Below are positions 24,882-32,025 of a DNA stretch of 36,944 nt, one piece after another. This stretch comes from Bdellovibrionales bacterium CG12_big_fil_rev_8_21_14_0_65_38_15. GTDB taxonomy: Bacteria > Bdellovibrionota > Bacteriovoracia > Bacteriovoracales > Bacteriovoracaceae. Positions within the stretch are counted from its first letter, which is position 1, and the number at the start of each line of letters is the position of its first letter. The notes below the pieces were generated by a model. The model saw only the letters and a list, made by a program, of their open reading frames with translations, had not been told where the DNA came from and searched no databases. The stretch spans positions 1 through 36,944 of the forward strand of contig PCUW01000013.1 of the NCBI GenBank assembly GCA_002787775.1, in the 5' to 3' direction. Made by a program: the position numbers and the translations under genes.

Positions 24882-25535
24882 ATGTTTAGAATTATGATAG
24901 CTCTTAATTACATTTTCTTATCGGTTAATAGCTTCGCTTATGAAGTAAAATTTATTGAAAATGATTGGAAAGTGCTAAGTTTTGACAATATAAAGACTCA
25001 CAAAATTAATTTCTTAATTGATCGTTTAGAAGTTGTTGTCAGTAAAAGCGCTGCGCCACTTATCTATAAGTTCGAAAAACCATTAAATGTGAAGAAGGTT
25101 GAGTTACAAACTCGTATTCAGGGGTATATTAACTTTGATGGTAAAGAGGGAGACAAGAACGTTGATGATGCTTACTTAAGAGTTGGGCTTATTATAAAAG
25201 GTAATAAAACGCTTAATTTCTTTCAGCGTGCAGTTGCACCTCGTTGGGTCAAGGCGCTTTACGAGGTTGGCCAGGGTGATGATGGCGTTGATAAGATTTT
25301 ATTTTTGACATCGTTTGAACGCTCAGAACTTTTTCATACAAGCCGAAGTCATGATAATCAATCTTATTATGAAGAAATCTTTGCCTTTAAGCGATCTGGC
25401 AATACTATAAACGGTATTTTTGACTTACCTGAATCTGTTAAGATTATTGGGCTGTGGCTCTCTAGCGATGGGGATGATACTTTATCTCAGTTCTCGATTA
25501 ATATAAAATCGTTGCAGTTTTTTGATGAAATTTAG
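24882..25535 (+). CDS. Exported beta-rich protein, distantly DUF3047-like
   Basis: A signal peptide (MFRIMIALNYIFLSVNSFA) is followed by about 200 residues of mostly beta sequence with DGKEGDKNVDDAYLRVGLII, a pattern that reminds me of DUF3047 (GDDAAxRxY). That match is by eye and weak. ATG 24882 has GAGGAG about 8 bases upstream; the longer frame from 24843 runs into the opposite gene. Convergent to the MarR gene, with 12 bases between the ends. No function is assigned. Confidence 0.6.
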   Translation: MFRIMIALNYIFLSVNSFAYEVKFIENDWKVLSFDNIKTHKINFLIDRLEVVVSKSAAPLIYKFEKPLNVKKVELQTRIQGYINFDGKEGDKNVDDAYLRVGLIIKGNKTLNFFQRAVAPRWVKALYEVGQGDDGVDKILFLTSFERSELFHTSRSHDNQSYYEEIFAFKRSGNTINGIFDLPESVKIIGLWLSSDGDDTLSQFSINIKSLQFFDEI

Positions 25536-25537
25536 AT

Positions 25538-25556
25538 AAGATTTGTGCTAAATCTT
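25538..25556. terminator. Possible bidirectional hairpin between convergent genes
   Basis: AAGATTT and AAATCTT flank GTGCT, between the stop at 25535 and inside the last codons of the MarR gene. The stem is 7 bp but AT-rich and no clean T-run follows, so termination is uncertain. Confidence 0.3.
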
Positions 25557-26006
25557 TAGCTCTTCAATTCTTTTTAAAGACTCCTTAAGAATGTGAAAGT
25601 TATCTTCCCCTATATCCTTGAAGACCAGCTTCTCTAACTTTATTGATGCATTAATAATTTCAGTAACACACTTTTGGCCTTTTTTTGTATGCTTTATTAT
25701 TTTGGACCGAGTATCGTTTGGGTCGACTTCCTTTGAAATAAACCCGAGTTTGTTTAACTCATTTAAAAGCTGGCTTTGTGCCTGTTTTGTTATCCCCAGC
25801 CTTGCGGCAAGTTCTTGCTGTTTCATGCCTTTAAAGCAAATAGATTGAAGGCAATGATATTGGGAATAACTAAGTGAGATGTTCAAATGTTGATTGATTT
25901 CTTCTGTAAGTAACTTCATTAATTTTAAGTTTAATCTTGAAAAATATCGAGATAATGAATCTCCATATTTTTTATGAAATTGTTGGTATTGAATTTCTAT
26001 CTTCAT
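25548..26006 (-). CDS. MarR-family transcriptional regulator
   Basis: A 152-residue winged-HTH repressor. SQYHCLQSICFKGMKQQELA and RLGITKQAQSQLLNELNKLG form the HTH, and KEVDPNDTRSKIIKHTKKG is the beta wing with its DxR motif. It is divergent from the DUF2834 gene across a perfect operator at 26015-26052. No ribosome site lies upstream of its ATG, and a possible -10 (TACCCT, minus strand, 26018-26013) would place transcription start at or next to the ATG, so the mRNA may be leaderless. MarR proteins often sense phenolics or oxidants; the ligand here is unknown. Confidence 0.92.
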   Translation of the reverse strand: MKIEIQYQQFHKKYGDSLSRYFSRLNLKLMKLLTEEINQHLNISLSYSQYHCLQSICFKGMKQQELAARLGITKQAQSQLLNELNKLGFISKEVDPNDTRSKIIKHTKKGQKCVTEIINASIKLEKLVFKDIGEDNFHILKESLKRIEELKI

Positions 26007-26014
26007 TTAAATAG

Positions 26015-26052
26015 GGTAAACAAGATTGACTATGTAGTCAATCTTGTTTACC
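26015..26052. promoter_or_regulatory. MarR operator: perfect 18-bp inverted repeat
   Basis: GGTAAACAAGATTGACTA, two spacer bases (TG), then the exact reverse complement. It lies between the divergent MarR and DUF2834 genes. A TTGACT (-35 like) occurs in each arm, with 17 bases to TACCAT at 26049 on the plus strand. A bound repressor would cover both promoters. Confidence 0.85.
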
Positions 26053-26070
26053 ATATTTAAAGGAGATCAT

Positions 26071-26370
26071 ATGAGAATTTTTATTGCATTAGGTTTTTTA
26101 GGTGCCGTAATCCCATATTTGTTTTTTATAGATTTTTTTTCTTCTCATGGTGTTGATGTTTTTGCTTTTGTTGATGCTCTTTTTGTAAACGGCGCTGCAG
26201 GTGGGTTCAGTGCTGATTTGTTGATATCATCGCTCTCTTTTTGGATATTTATTTATTACACTAAATGGACTCGTCTTTGGCCGTTTGTCACTTTAAATTT
26301 ATTAATTGGTTTAAGTTGTGCTTTACCGATTTATTTTTATTTTGGTCTAAAAAAGAATAAAATACTTTGA
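26071..26370 (+). CDS. DUF2834 small membrane protein
   Basis: A 99-residue protein with three hydrophobic segments, fitting DUF2834: MRIFIALGFLGAVIPYLFFI, then VDALFVNGAAGGFSADLLIS, then WPFVTLNLLIGLSCALPIYF. ATG 26071 has AAGGAG upstream; the TTG at 26044 lies in the operator and is rejected. It is the likely main target of the MarR regulator. The function of the family is not known. Confidence 0.85.
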   Translation: MRIFIALGFLGAVIPYLFFIDFFSSHGVDVFAFVDALFVNGAAGGFSADLLISSLSFWIFIYYTKWTRLWPFVTLNLLIGLSCALPIYFYFGLKKNKIL

Positions 26371-26483
26371 AAGATAATTGTTACTTTCTTGTATAAATAT
26401 GAGTCGAAGGGATTTTAATGTACAATACGAATTGCCTAAAATCTGTATCAATTAAGCTGAAATCAAGGATTCAGTAGCTGTTT
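26371..26483. other. Short intergenic region, nothing recognised
   Basis: A gap of 113 bases between convergent genes. It is AT-rich and no hairpin, repeat or small ORF with a ribosome site could be supported. Confidence 0.5.
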
Positions 26484-27293
26484 TTATTGAAAAGTATCTT
26501 CACTTTTAATTTTCATAAAAGGCAACTTGATCATACTGGATAGGGTTAGAAATTTTGAGTCTTGATATTTTTTTAAACCAATTCGCATCTTAAGATGATT
26601 ATCTTTTGGAGATTGCTTGTAACTGTGGAAGATATAGTCCCACCAGGATAAGAAAAAACCGTAATTGCTGTTAGTTTCACTTGAGTATATGGAATGATGA
26701 ATTCTATGCATGTCTGGTGTAACGATGAAGCGTCGAAGAAATCGATCAATGCTTGTTGGAATTGCAATATTGGAATGGTTGAACATGGAAGAAGTATTGA
26801 GAATCACTTCAAAGCAAAAGACGGCAAATGCTGGCGCACCAATCAGAGCGATAACAACAAACTTAATGATCAAAGATAAGAGCATTTCGATTGGATGAAA
26901 GCGAGAGGCCGTGGTGACGTCAAAGTCAAGATCGGTGTGATGCATGCGATGAAAGCGCCATAAAAATGGTATTTTATGAAAAACTACATGCTGCCAATAG
27001 ATACATAGATCAAGATAAATCACGGCCAAGATAATCTTTAGGGTTTCAGACAATTTAATAATACTTAATAAGCCAAATTGTATCGATTCAAGATGTTGGG
27101 CGAAGGCAACAGCACTCATCGGAAATAGTAGTCTGAGCAACAAGGTATCGAGCAGCATAATGGAAAAATTGGCCGGCCAGCGAACTTTGCGGTTAAAACG
27201 AAGCTCACGTCGAGGATAGGTCACTTCCAACAAACAAAGTGTTGCGAGAGAGAGAATAAAAATGATCAACCGAGTGAGAGCTTCATTTGTCAT
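26484..27293 (-). CDS. Sterol desaturase/fatty acid hydroxylase superfamily membrane enzyme
   Basis: A di-iron membrane oxygenase of 269 residues. The His clusters are complete: WQHVVFHKIP, FHRMHHTD, FNHSN and MHRIHHSIY, between four or five membrane helices. It would hydroxylate or desaturate a lipid or other hydrophobic substrate. The start overlaps the TIGR04283 glycosyltransferase stop by 4 bases (ATGA), so it is translated as the last gene of the arsenosugar operon. A link to arsenolipid formation is an inference from that position. Confidence 0.9.
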   Translation of the reverse strand: MTNEALTRLIIFILSLATLCLLEVTYPRRELRFNRKVRWPANFSIMLLDTLLLRLLFPMSAVAFAQHLESIQFGLLSIIKLSETLKIILAVIYLDLCIYWQHVVFHKIPFLWRFHRMHHTDLDFDVTTASRFHPIEMLLSLIIKFVVIALIGAPAFAVFCFEVILNTSSMFNHSNIAIPTSIDRFLRRFIVTPDMHRIHHSIYSSETNSNYGFFLSWWDYIFHSYKQSPKDNHLKMRIGLKKYQDSKFLTLSSMIKLPFMKIKSEDTFQ

Positions 27294-27988
27294 TTGGATC
27301 TATAATCCTGATTTAAGTTTAAATTTTCTTCATAATCTATATTCATTTCTTGTGAATCAGCAGATAAAAAGTACCTGGCTTTTAAATATTGATTAAGTAA
27401 TGCCTGTTGATACAGACCATTTTTTTGAAAGCGAATTGAGGAAGTGATTACGGCAAATTTTTTTATGCGTTTACCTTTCATTTTCTTTCGAAGTTTTAAA
27501 CAAAACTCAGTGTCTTCAAAAATATCTTTGCTCCCAAAAGGCGGATGATCGGTGAGAAGACTTCTGTGCGAAAAAAGACAATGATCCAAATAATAAATGG
27601 ATCTTAAATTCCCGCGTATGTGATTGGACCACCACGAAGTAAAGGCGAGTAGGGGGTGATTACGATCAAAAGAATGCGTAAATCCTCCCCAACATGGTTC
27701 TTTAAAATTTAATATTGTCTCTATGGCACCTTTGGGGAGAAGGCTTCGTGGATGATGAAAAATGAGCCAGTCAGTTGTTGTGGCATTGACCCCATCGTTA
27801 AGTCGGCCAGCGCGATTGTTATATGATGAAGCAAGATAATAAAAACCTTTGCGTCTACATTCAGTCTCCATGCCATCGCCACTTGGGGTGTCAACTACGA
27901 GCACACGATGTCCTTGAAGAGAGTCAAAGAGAAGCTTCGTCCAAGGACGCTGGCAATCGTTAAATGTTGGAACAATAACTGTTAACAG
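27290..27988 (-). CDS. TIGR04283-type arsenosugar glycosyltransferase (probable CTG start)
   Basis: A GT2-like transferase of about 232 residues. Read from the GTG at 27904 it would lack its first strand. The same frame continues upstream with LTVIVPTFNDCQRPWTKLL, then VLVVDTPSGDG, which restores the GT-A N-terminus (V-P-x-x-N). No ATG/GTG/TTG is available there; the best start is CTG at 27988-27986, with GGAGG 6 bases upstream. That ribosome site lies in the final Gly-Gly codons of ArsM, so translation is coupled. Later motifs include GRLNDGVNATTTDWLIFHH and SKDIFEDTEFCLKLRK. Its family co-occurs with ArsS/ArsM in arsenosugar pathways; the exact step is not known. Confidence 0.8.
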   Translation of the reverse strand: MLTVIVPTFNDCQRPWTKLLFDSLQGHRVLVVDTPSGDGMETECRRKGFYYLASSYNNRAGRLNDGVNATTTDWLIFHHPRSLLPKGAIETILNFKEPCWGGFTHSFDRNHPLLAFTSWWSNHIRGNLRSIYYLDHCLFSHRSLLTDHPPFGSKDIFEDTEFCLKLRKKMKGKRIKKFAVITSSIRFQKNGLYQQALLNQYLKARYFLSADSQEMNIDYEENLNLNQDYRSK

Positions 27989-29034
27989 CAGGCTCCTCCG
28001 TTATTATTTTGCTCACCGCTTGTCGCTTGGTAAGGCACATTTAGGCCACAGCCTTTAAAAATTCCGTAGTGAGTTGAAAAATCTCCGATAAAATCAAAAT
28101 GCTCTGCAAAGCGTGTGGCTTTAAGCATGAGATAGCTGTTGCCACAGACTGATTCCCATTTTCCAGGTTCAAAAAAGTGATGATCATCAAGAACGAAGCC
28201 ACTGGGCGAAGTCTTGAGAGTTCCTTTGTAACGAACAGCTTGACCGAAATCTTCACAAGCATCTTCTAGTTCAGGAATTTTAAAAAGACGATAAGTGACG
28301 GAGTAAAAACGCGCCGGATGGAGTTTGGTTTTAATCTGATCATCTTCAATTCGCAATTCTCTAGAGGTTACGATTCTTGGGTCTGAAAAACCAGCTGACT
28401 TGGCAAAACGATGGAAATCGTTCCAATACAGTGCCCCTCCAAGGCATTCTCCTCGTATGACAGGATCAACTTGATGCTCTTTGGCCAGTCTTCTATCCGT
28501 GTAGACATCACTAAAATAGATTTCACCACCTGGCTTTAAAAGATCATAGGCATCTTTTAAAACTTTTGCTTTGTCTTCAACTAGATTGATTACACAGTTA
28601 GAGACAATGATATCAAAACTATTTTTTTCAAGTTGCAAAAGGTCAAGTTTTTCGATATCGCCATCAATAAATGAAACATTGTTATAGCCAAATTTCTTGG
28701 CATGATAATCAATATTTCTTCTAGCCACTTCAATTTGCTCTTTAGTCATGTCGACGCCGGTGACATGGCCCTTTGCGCCCACAAGGTAAGAGAGAGCAAA
28801 AACGTCACGACCAGCACCACTGCCTAAATCTAGGACTTTTGCACCTTCAAGTTCTTCCGGTAAAACAAGACCACATCCATAATATTTTTGATGAACTTCA
28901 TCTGATAGAACTGCAAGAGCCTGTTTGAGATGAGGCGTTAAAGTCTCTTCTGTGCAACAGGCATCAGTTTTAAGGTCACTATTAGTTTTGAGTGTTTCTC
29001 CGTAGTATTTTTGAACGTCATTTTTTAAACTCAT
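27982..29034 (-). CDS. arsM: Arsenite methyltransferase ArsM
   Basis: A SAM-dependent enzyme that adds methyl groups to As(III). About 350 residues from ATG 29034 (an earlier start at 29097 would lie within ArsS). The SAM site is VLDLGSGAGRDVFALS. The arsenic-binding cysteines are Cys26/27 (DACCTEE), SNCVINLV and RGECLGGALYW, the three positions known in ArsM. The C-terminal extension of about 90 residues ends GGACC and is typical of longer ArsMs linked to ArsS. It starts in an ATGA overlap with arsS. Confidence 0.95.
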   Translation of the reverse strand: MSLKNDVQKYYGETLKTNSDLKTDACCTEETLTPHLKQALAVLSDEVHQKYYGCGLVLPEELEGAKVLDLGSGAGRDVFALSYLVGAKGHVTGVDMTKEQIEVARRNIDYHAKKFGYNNVSFIDGDIEKLDLLQLEKNSFDIIVSNCVINLVEDKAKVLKDAYDLLKPGGEIYFSDVYTDRRLAKEHQVDPVIRGECLGGALYWNDFHRFAKSAGFSDPRIVTSRELRIEDDQIKTKLHPARFYSVTYRLFKIPELEDACEDFGQAVRYKGTLKTSPSGFVLDDHHFFEPGKWESVCGNSYLMLKATRFAEHFDFIGDFSTHYGIFKGCGLNVPYQATSGEQNNNGGACC

Positions 29035-29978
29035 GTCAAACTTCCTCCACACGATGAACCAGCACCTGCACTGCAACCAAAGCAATGATTGGCCCATGTA
29101 ATTTGTTTATCTATCATGTCATTAAAACTCTTTATAGACCATAAATCAGGACGACCAGCAGAAGGCAGATTAGTCATTTGATTAAAGTCACAATCATAAA
29201 TTTTTCCATCATGACTAATTGAGATGAGACTGTAGCACATCATGTTCTTGGCAGCCTGTGGATTAAATGCATTGATGAGTGTTGTCATGTACTCATCATA
29301 TTTTTTTTGTCTTTTAAGATCCTCTAAAAAACGCTTAATTGGCATATTGGTTATTGTATAAAGATGATTAAAAGAAATCCCAAACCATTCCATGAGATTC
29401 TCTTTGTAATCGACTTCGAGTTTATCTTGGCTTGGAGGTAGACTAGGGCCAAGTGGGTTATAGACTAAATCCAAGGTGAGACGATCATTTTTAGCATAAC
29501 CTAACTGATTAAACTGTCTTAGGGCACGAATTGATTTTTCAAAAACACCGTTACCTCTTTGCTTATCAACATTATCTTCGGAATAACAGGGTAAGGATGC
29601 CACAATTTTGACTTCATGATAGGCTAAAAACTCAGCTAAATCCTCTTGATCGGATTCATAAAGAACGGTGAGATTGCAGCGATCGAGTACATCAATTTCT
29701 CTTCTCTTTAGTTCCTTTACGAACCAGCGAAAGTTTGGATTCATTTCTGGAGCACCACCTGTTAGATCAACAGTCTTTGGTTTTGTTGTTCCTTGGTCTA
29801 TTAATTCTAAAATGCGCTCAAAAATTGCCGTGGTCATATTGTCTTGACCTTTAGGTGAAGCCTCAACATGGCAGTGGCGACAGGCTTGATTACAGAGATT
29901 ACCTAAATTTATTTGCAAGGTTTCAAGATTCTGTCTTGTTGCAGGGATCTCATATTTTTCTAGATAGCTTGTAAACAT
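29031..29978 (-). CDS. arsS: Arsenosugar radical SAM enzyme ArsS
   Basis: Joins the 5'-deoxyadenosyl group of SAM to methylated arsenic, the first committed step to arsenosugars. LGNLCNQACRHCHVEASP holds the CxxxCxxC cluster site (Cys29, 33, 36). DLTGGAPEMNP is the SAM-binding GG motif. The C-terminus has HCFGCSAGAGSSCGG, the Cys-rich end of the family. The Cys positions are read as Cys, with no in-frame TGA. ATG 29978 has GAGG 6 bases upstream and is preferred over TTG 29990. First gene of the operon arsS-arsM-TIGR04283-hydroxylase. Confidence 0.95.
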   Translation of the reverse strand: MFTSYLEKYEIPATRQNLETLQINLGNLCNQACRHCHVEASPKGQDNMTTAIFERILELIDQGTTKPKTVDLTGGAPEMNPNFRWFVKELKRREIDVLDRCNLTVLYESDQEDLAEFLAYHEVKIVASLPCYSEDNVDKQRGNGVFEKSIRALRQFNQLGYAKNDRLTLDLVYNPLGPSLPPSQDKLEVDYKENLMEWFGISFNHLYTITNMPIKRFLEDLKRQKKYDEYMTTLINAFNPQAAKNMMCYSLISISHDGKIYDCDFNQMTNLPSAGRPDLWSIKSFNDMIDKQITWANHCFGCSAGAGSSCGGSLT

Positions 29979-30040
29979 CTTTAACCTCAAGGAAGTAAAA
30001 GGCTTTTGTATGGGTGGTGTTTATCGTCAAAATATTACAC

Positions 30041-30069
30041 TTGCTATTTTGGACTGGTTGGTTCATAAT
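30041..30069 (+). promoter_or_regulatory. TetR gene promoter with embedded operator
   Basis: TTGCTA (30041-30046) and CATAAT (30064-30069) are spaced by exactly 17 bases. The spacer holds TTTTGGACTGGTTGGTTC, which resembles the palindrome before the AhpD-like gene at 30692. Transcription would start near 30076, directly at the ATG (30077), so the mRNA is predicted to be leaderless. No Shine-Dalgarno is present. Confidence 0.6.
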
Positions 30070-30076
30070 TGCAACT

Positions 30077-30673
30077 ATGATTGGAAGACCAAAACAGTAT
30101 AATCATGAAACAGTTGTCGAAAATGCTCTAGACTTTTTTTGGAGCCGTGGTTTTGCAGGAAGTTCTCTAAACGAGCTTGCAGGAGTTGTTGATCTTTCTA
30201 AAAGTAGTTTTTATTCCATTTTTAAAAATAAGGACGATCTTTTTAGACAGGCTCTTGACCTTTACATGGATCGCATGAAAGTTGAGATTAATTATCTTTC
30301 TTCACTAGATGATCCTTATAAAGCGTTCAGACATCTTTTTGAATGTACTTTGATTAATGCACCTAAAGATGTGATAGAGAAAGGATGCTTTTTGGCTAAT
30401 TCAGCCTTAGAGCAGTATGCACTTGATGATTCATCAAAAGAACTTATTCTTAACTGTTTTGATAATATGAAAATTGTTATTTCTAAGCTCATAGCCCGTT
30501 TTTCAAAATCAAAACATCCTGATCCAAAAGCTATAGATTCATTAGCAAACTTATATATTTCACAGTTAACCGGATTGCGGGCTTTAGGTCGAGCTGGTTT
30601 TGCGACATCAGATTTAGTTTTGGCCATCGATTCTTTTTTGGAGATTTTTATAAAGAAGTTAAAGACAGTTTAA
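30077..30673 (+). CDS. TetR-family transcriptional regulator
   Basis: A 198-residue repressor with N-terminal HTH (MIGRPKQYNHETVVENALDFF, then GFAGSSLNELAGVVDLSKSSFYSIFKNK) and an alpha-helical ligand domain containing CFLANSALE and LYISQLTGLRALGRAG, as in the AcrR/NemR-like branch. ATG 30077 starts the HTH; the earlier frame from 30014 adds a random-looking stretch across the promoter. It is divergent from arsS and lies 50 bases upstream of the AhpD-like gene. Its operator-like sites suggest it controls itself and that gene, perhaps also arsS. Confidence 0.92.
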   Translation: MIGRPKQYNHETVVENALDFFWSRGFAGSSLNELAGVVDLSKSSFYSIFKNKDDLFRQALDLYMDRMKVEINYLSSLDDPYKAFRHLFECTLINAPKDVIEKGCFLANSALEQYALDDSSKELILNCFDNMKIVISKLIARFSKSKHPDPKAIDSLANLYISQLTGLRALGRAGFATSDLVLAIDSFLEIFIKKLKTV

Positions 30674-30691
30674 AAAAATTTGTTCATTTTT

Positions 30692-30705
30692 GGACTAGAT
30701 AGTCC
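30692..30705. promoter_or_regulatory. Probable TetR operator before the AhpD-like gene
   Basis: GGACTA-GA-TAGTCC is a perfect 6-bp inverted repeat 18 bases upstream of the ATG at 30724, just before the ribosome site AAAGGAG. The flanks TTTTGGACT...TA are shared with the site in the TetR promoter at 30047-30066. Confidence 0.65.
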
Positions 30706-30723
30706 GTATTTAAAGGAGATACT

Positions 30724-31275
30724 ATGAAATTCCAAGTTCATTCGATTTCAAACGCACCAATTGAGTCAAAGCCATTACTTGAGGCTGCTCAGAAAAAATT
30801 TGGCTTTGTACCAAATATGTTAGGGGTGATGGCTGAAGCGCCTGCATTGTTAAAAGCCTATCTTACAATTGCTGATATTTTTGATTCAAGCACATTAAGT
30901 GCTACTGAAAAGCAAATCGTCGCTTTGACGGTGAGTGCTGTTAATGGTTGTGAGTATTGTGTTTCGGCACATACTGGAATTGCTGGCATGTTGCAGGTGC
31001 CAAGTGATGTGGTGGAGGCGATTCGTGAGGATAAACCCATTGCAGATAAAAAATTACAGAGTTTTCGCCTTCTCGTTGCGGAAATTGTAGGTGAAAGAGG
31101 TTACCCCTCAGAAACAACACTGAAGAATTTTCTTAGTCATGGGTACAATGAGAAAAATTATCTAGAAATTCTGGTTGGAGTTGGGATGAAAACTTTATCG
31201 AACTTCACGAATCATGCGGCACTAACGCCAGTTGATGATGCTTTTAAAAAAGTAGAATGGAAGAAGTCTTTATAG
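30724..31275 (+). CDS. AhpD-like/carboxymuconolactone decarboxylase-family protein
   Basis: A 183-residue CMD-fold protein with NGCEYCVSAHTGIAG, the CxxC plus His of AhpD-type thiol peroxidases, and the usual N-terminal KFGFVPNMLGVMAEAPALLKAY. Members of this type are commonly under TetR control and respond to electrophile or oxidant stress. A TetR gene and a palindromic site lie immediately upstream. The C-terminal end overlaps the convergent pstB by 6 bases. Confidence 0.9.
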   Translation: MKFQVHSISNAPIESKPLLEAAQKKFGFVPNMLGVMAEAPALLKAYLTIADIFDSSTLSATEKQIVALTVSAVNGCEYCVSAHTGIAGMLQVPSDVVEAIREDKPIADKKLQSFRLLVAEIVGERGYPSETTLKNFLSHGYNEKNYLEILVGVGMKTLSNFTNHAALTPVDDAFKKVEWKKSL

Positions 31276-32025
31276 GCGCTGGGTATTAATATAATCCAGG
31301 GCCTGCTCTGTTGTGGGCGCAGAAAAGAATATGTCCGTGTTCATATGTTCGAGTACGCGTCCACAGCATTGCTCCCACCAAAAAAAGGCAACAGTGTCTG
31401 ATATACGTTTTGCCTGTGGGAGATTGTGTGTCACCATAATAATCGTTTTTGTTCGTTTTAATTCTTTTAAAAGATCTTCAATCACGAGGGTTGATTGAGG
31501 ATCAAGAGCGCTGGTAGGCTCATCAAGCAGTATAATCTCTGGCTCAAGCGCCAGAGAACGCGCTAAGCATAACCTTTGTTTTTGACCACCAGAAAGATGA
31601 AATGCAGACTGATTGAGCATGTCCTTGACTTCATTCCAAAGACCAACTTTTTGTAATGAATTGAAAATAATTTCTTCGTATTCCTTTTTATTTTGATTGA
31701 TTTCTGAGAGTGGAAGTTCAAAGTTTTTTTTAATGCTAAAAGGCAGGGGGGAAGGCTCTTGAAAAATTGTTGCAATCGTTCTTTTTAAATTTATTGGATC
31801 AAACTCGCGAATGTCTTTTGACTGATATAAAACGCGACCTCTCATTTTTATATTAGTGTGAGCTTCAATGAGACCATTTAAAGAGAGTAAGAATGTGCTT
31901 TTGCCACACCCGGACGGTCCAATCAGACAATGAATTTTATTTTTTGGAAAGTTTATGGAAATGTCATGAAAAATAACTTTATTTTTTGTTGAAGCTGATA
32001 ATCTTTCACAGATGAGTGTGCTCAT
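31270..32025 (-). CDS. pstB: Phosphate ABC transporter ATPase PstB
   Basis: A 251-residue ABC ATPase: Walker A GPSGCGKST, Q-loop TIFQEPSPLPF, signature LSGGQKQRLCLAR, Walker B IILLDEPTSALDP and MVTHNLPQAKR. It starts in an ATGA overlap with pstA. The PstSCAB order and relatives make phosphate the default substrate; arsenate could also be carried. The family is often linked with arsenosugar genes. Confidence 0.92.
   Translation of the reverse strand: MSTLICERLSASTKNKVIFHDISINFPKNKIHCLIGPSGCGKSTFLLSLNGLIEAHTNIKMRGRVLYQSKDIREFDPINLKRTIATIFQEPSPLPFSIKKNFELPLSEINQNKKEYEEIIFNSLQKVGLWNEVKDMLNQSAFHLSGGQKQRLCLARSLALEPEIILLDEPTSALDPQSTLVIEDLLKELKRTKTIIMVTHNLPQAKRISDTVAFFWWEQCCGRVLEHMNTDIFFSAPTTEQALDYINTQRL

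Noticed and set aside
26044..26070. Upstream TTG start for DUF2834
   Set aside because: It lies in the MarR operator; ATG 26071 has AAGGAG.
29031..29070. Possible selenocysteine or unusual readthrough in ArsS near its Cys-rich end
   Set aside because: The C-terminal cysteines are encoded by normal codons and the TGA is a plain stop in an ATGA overlap.
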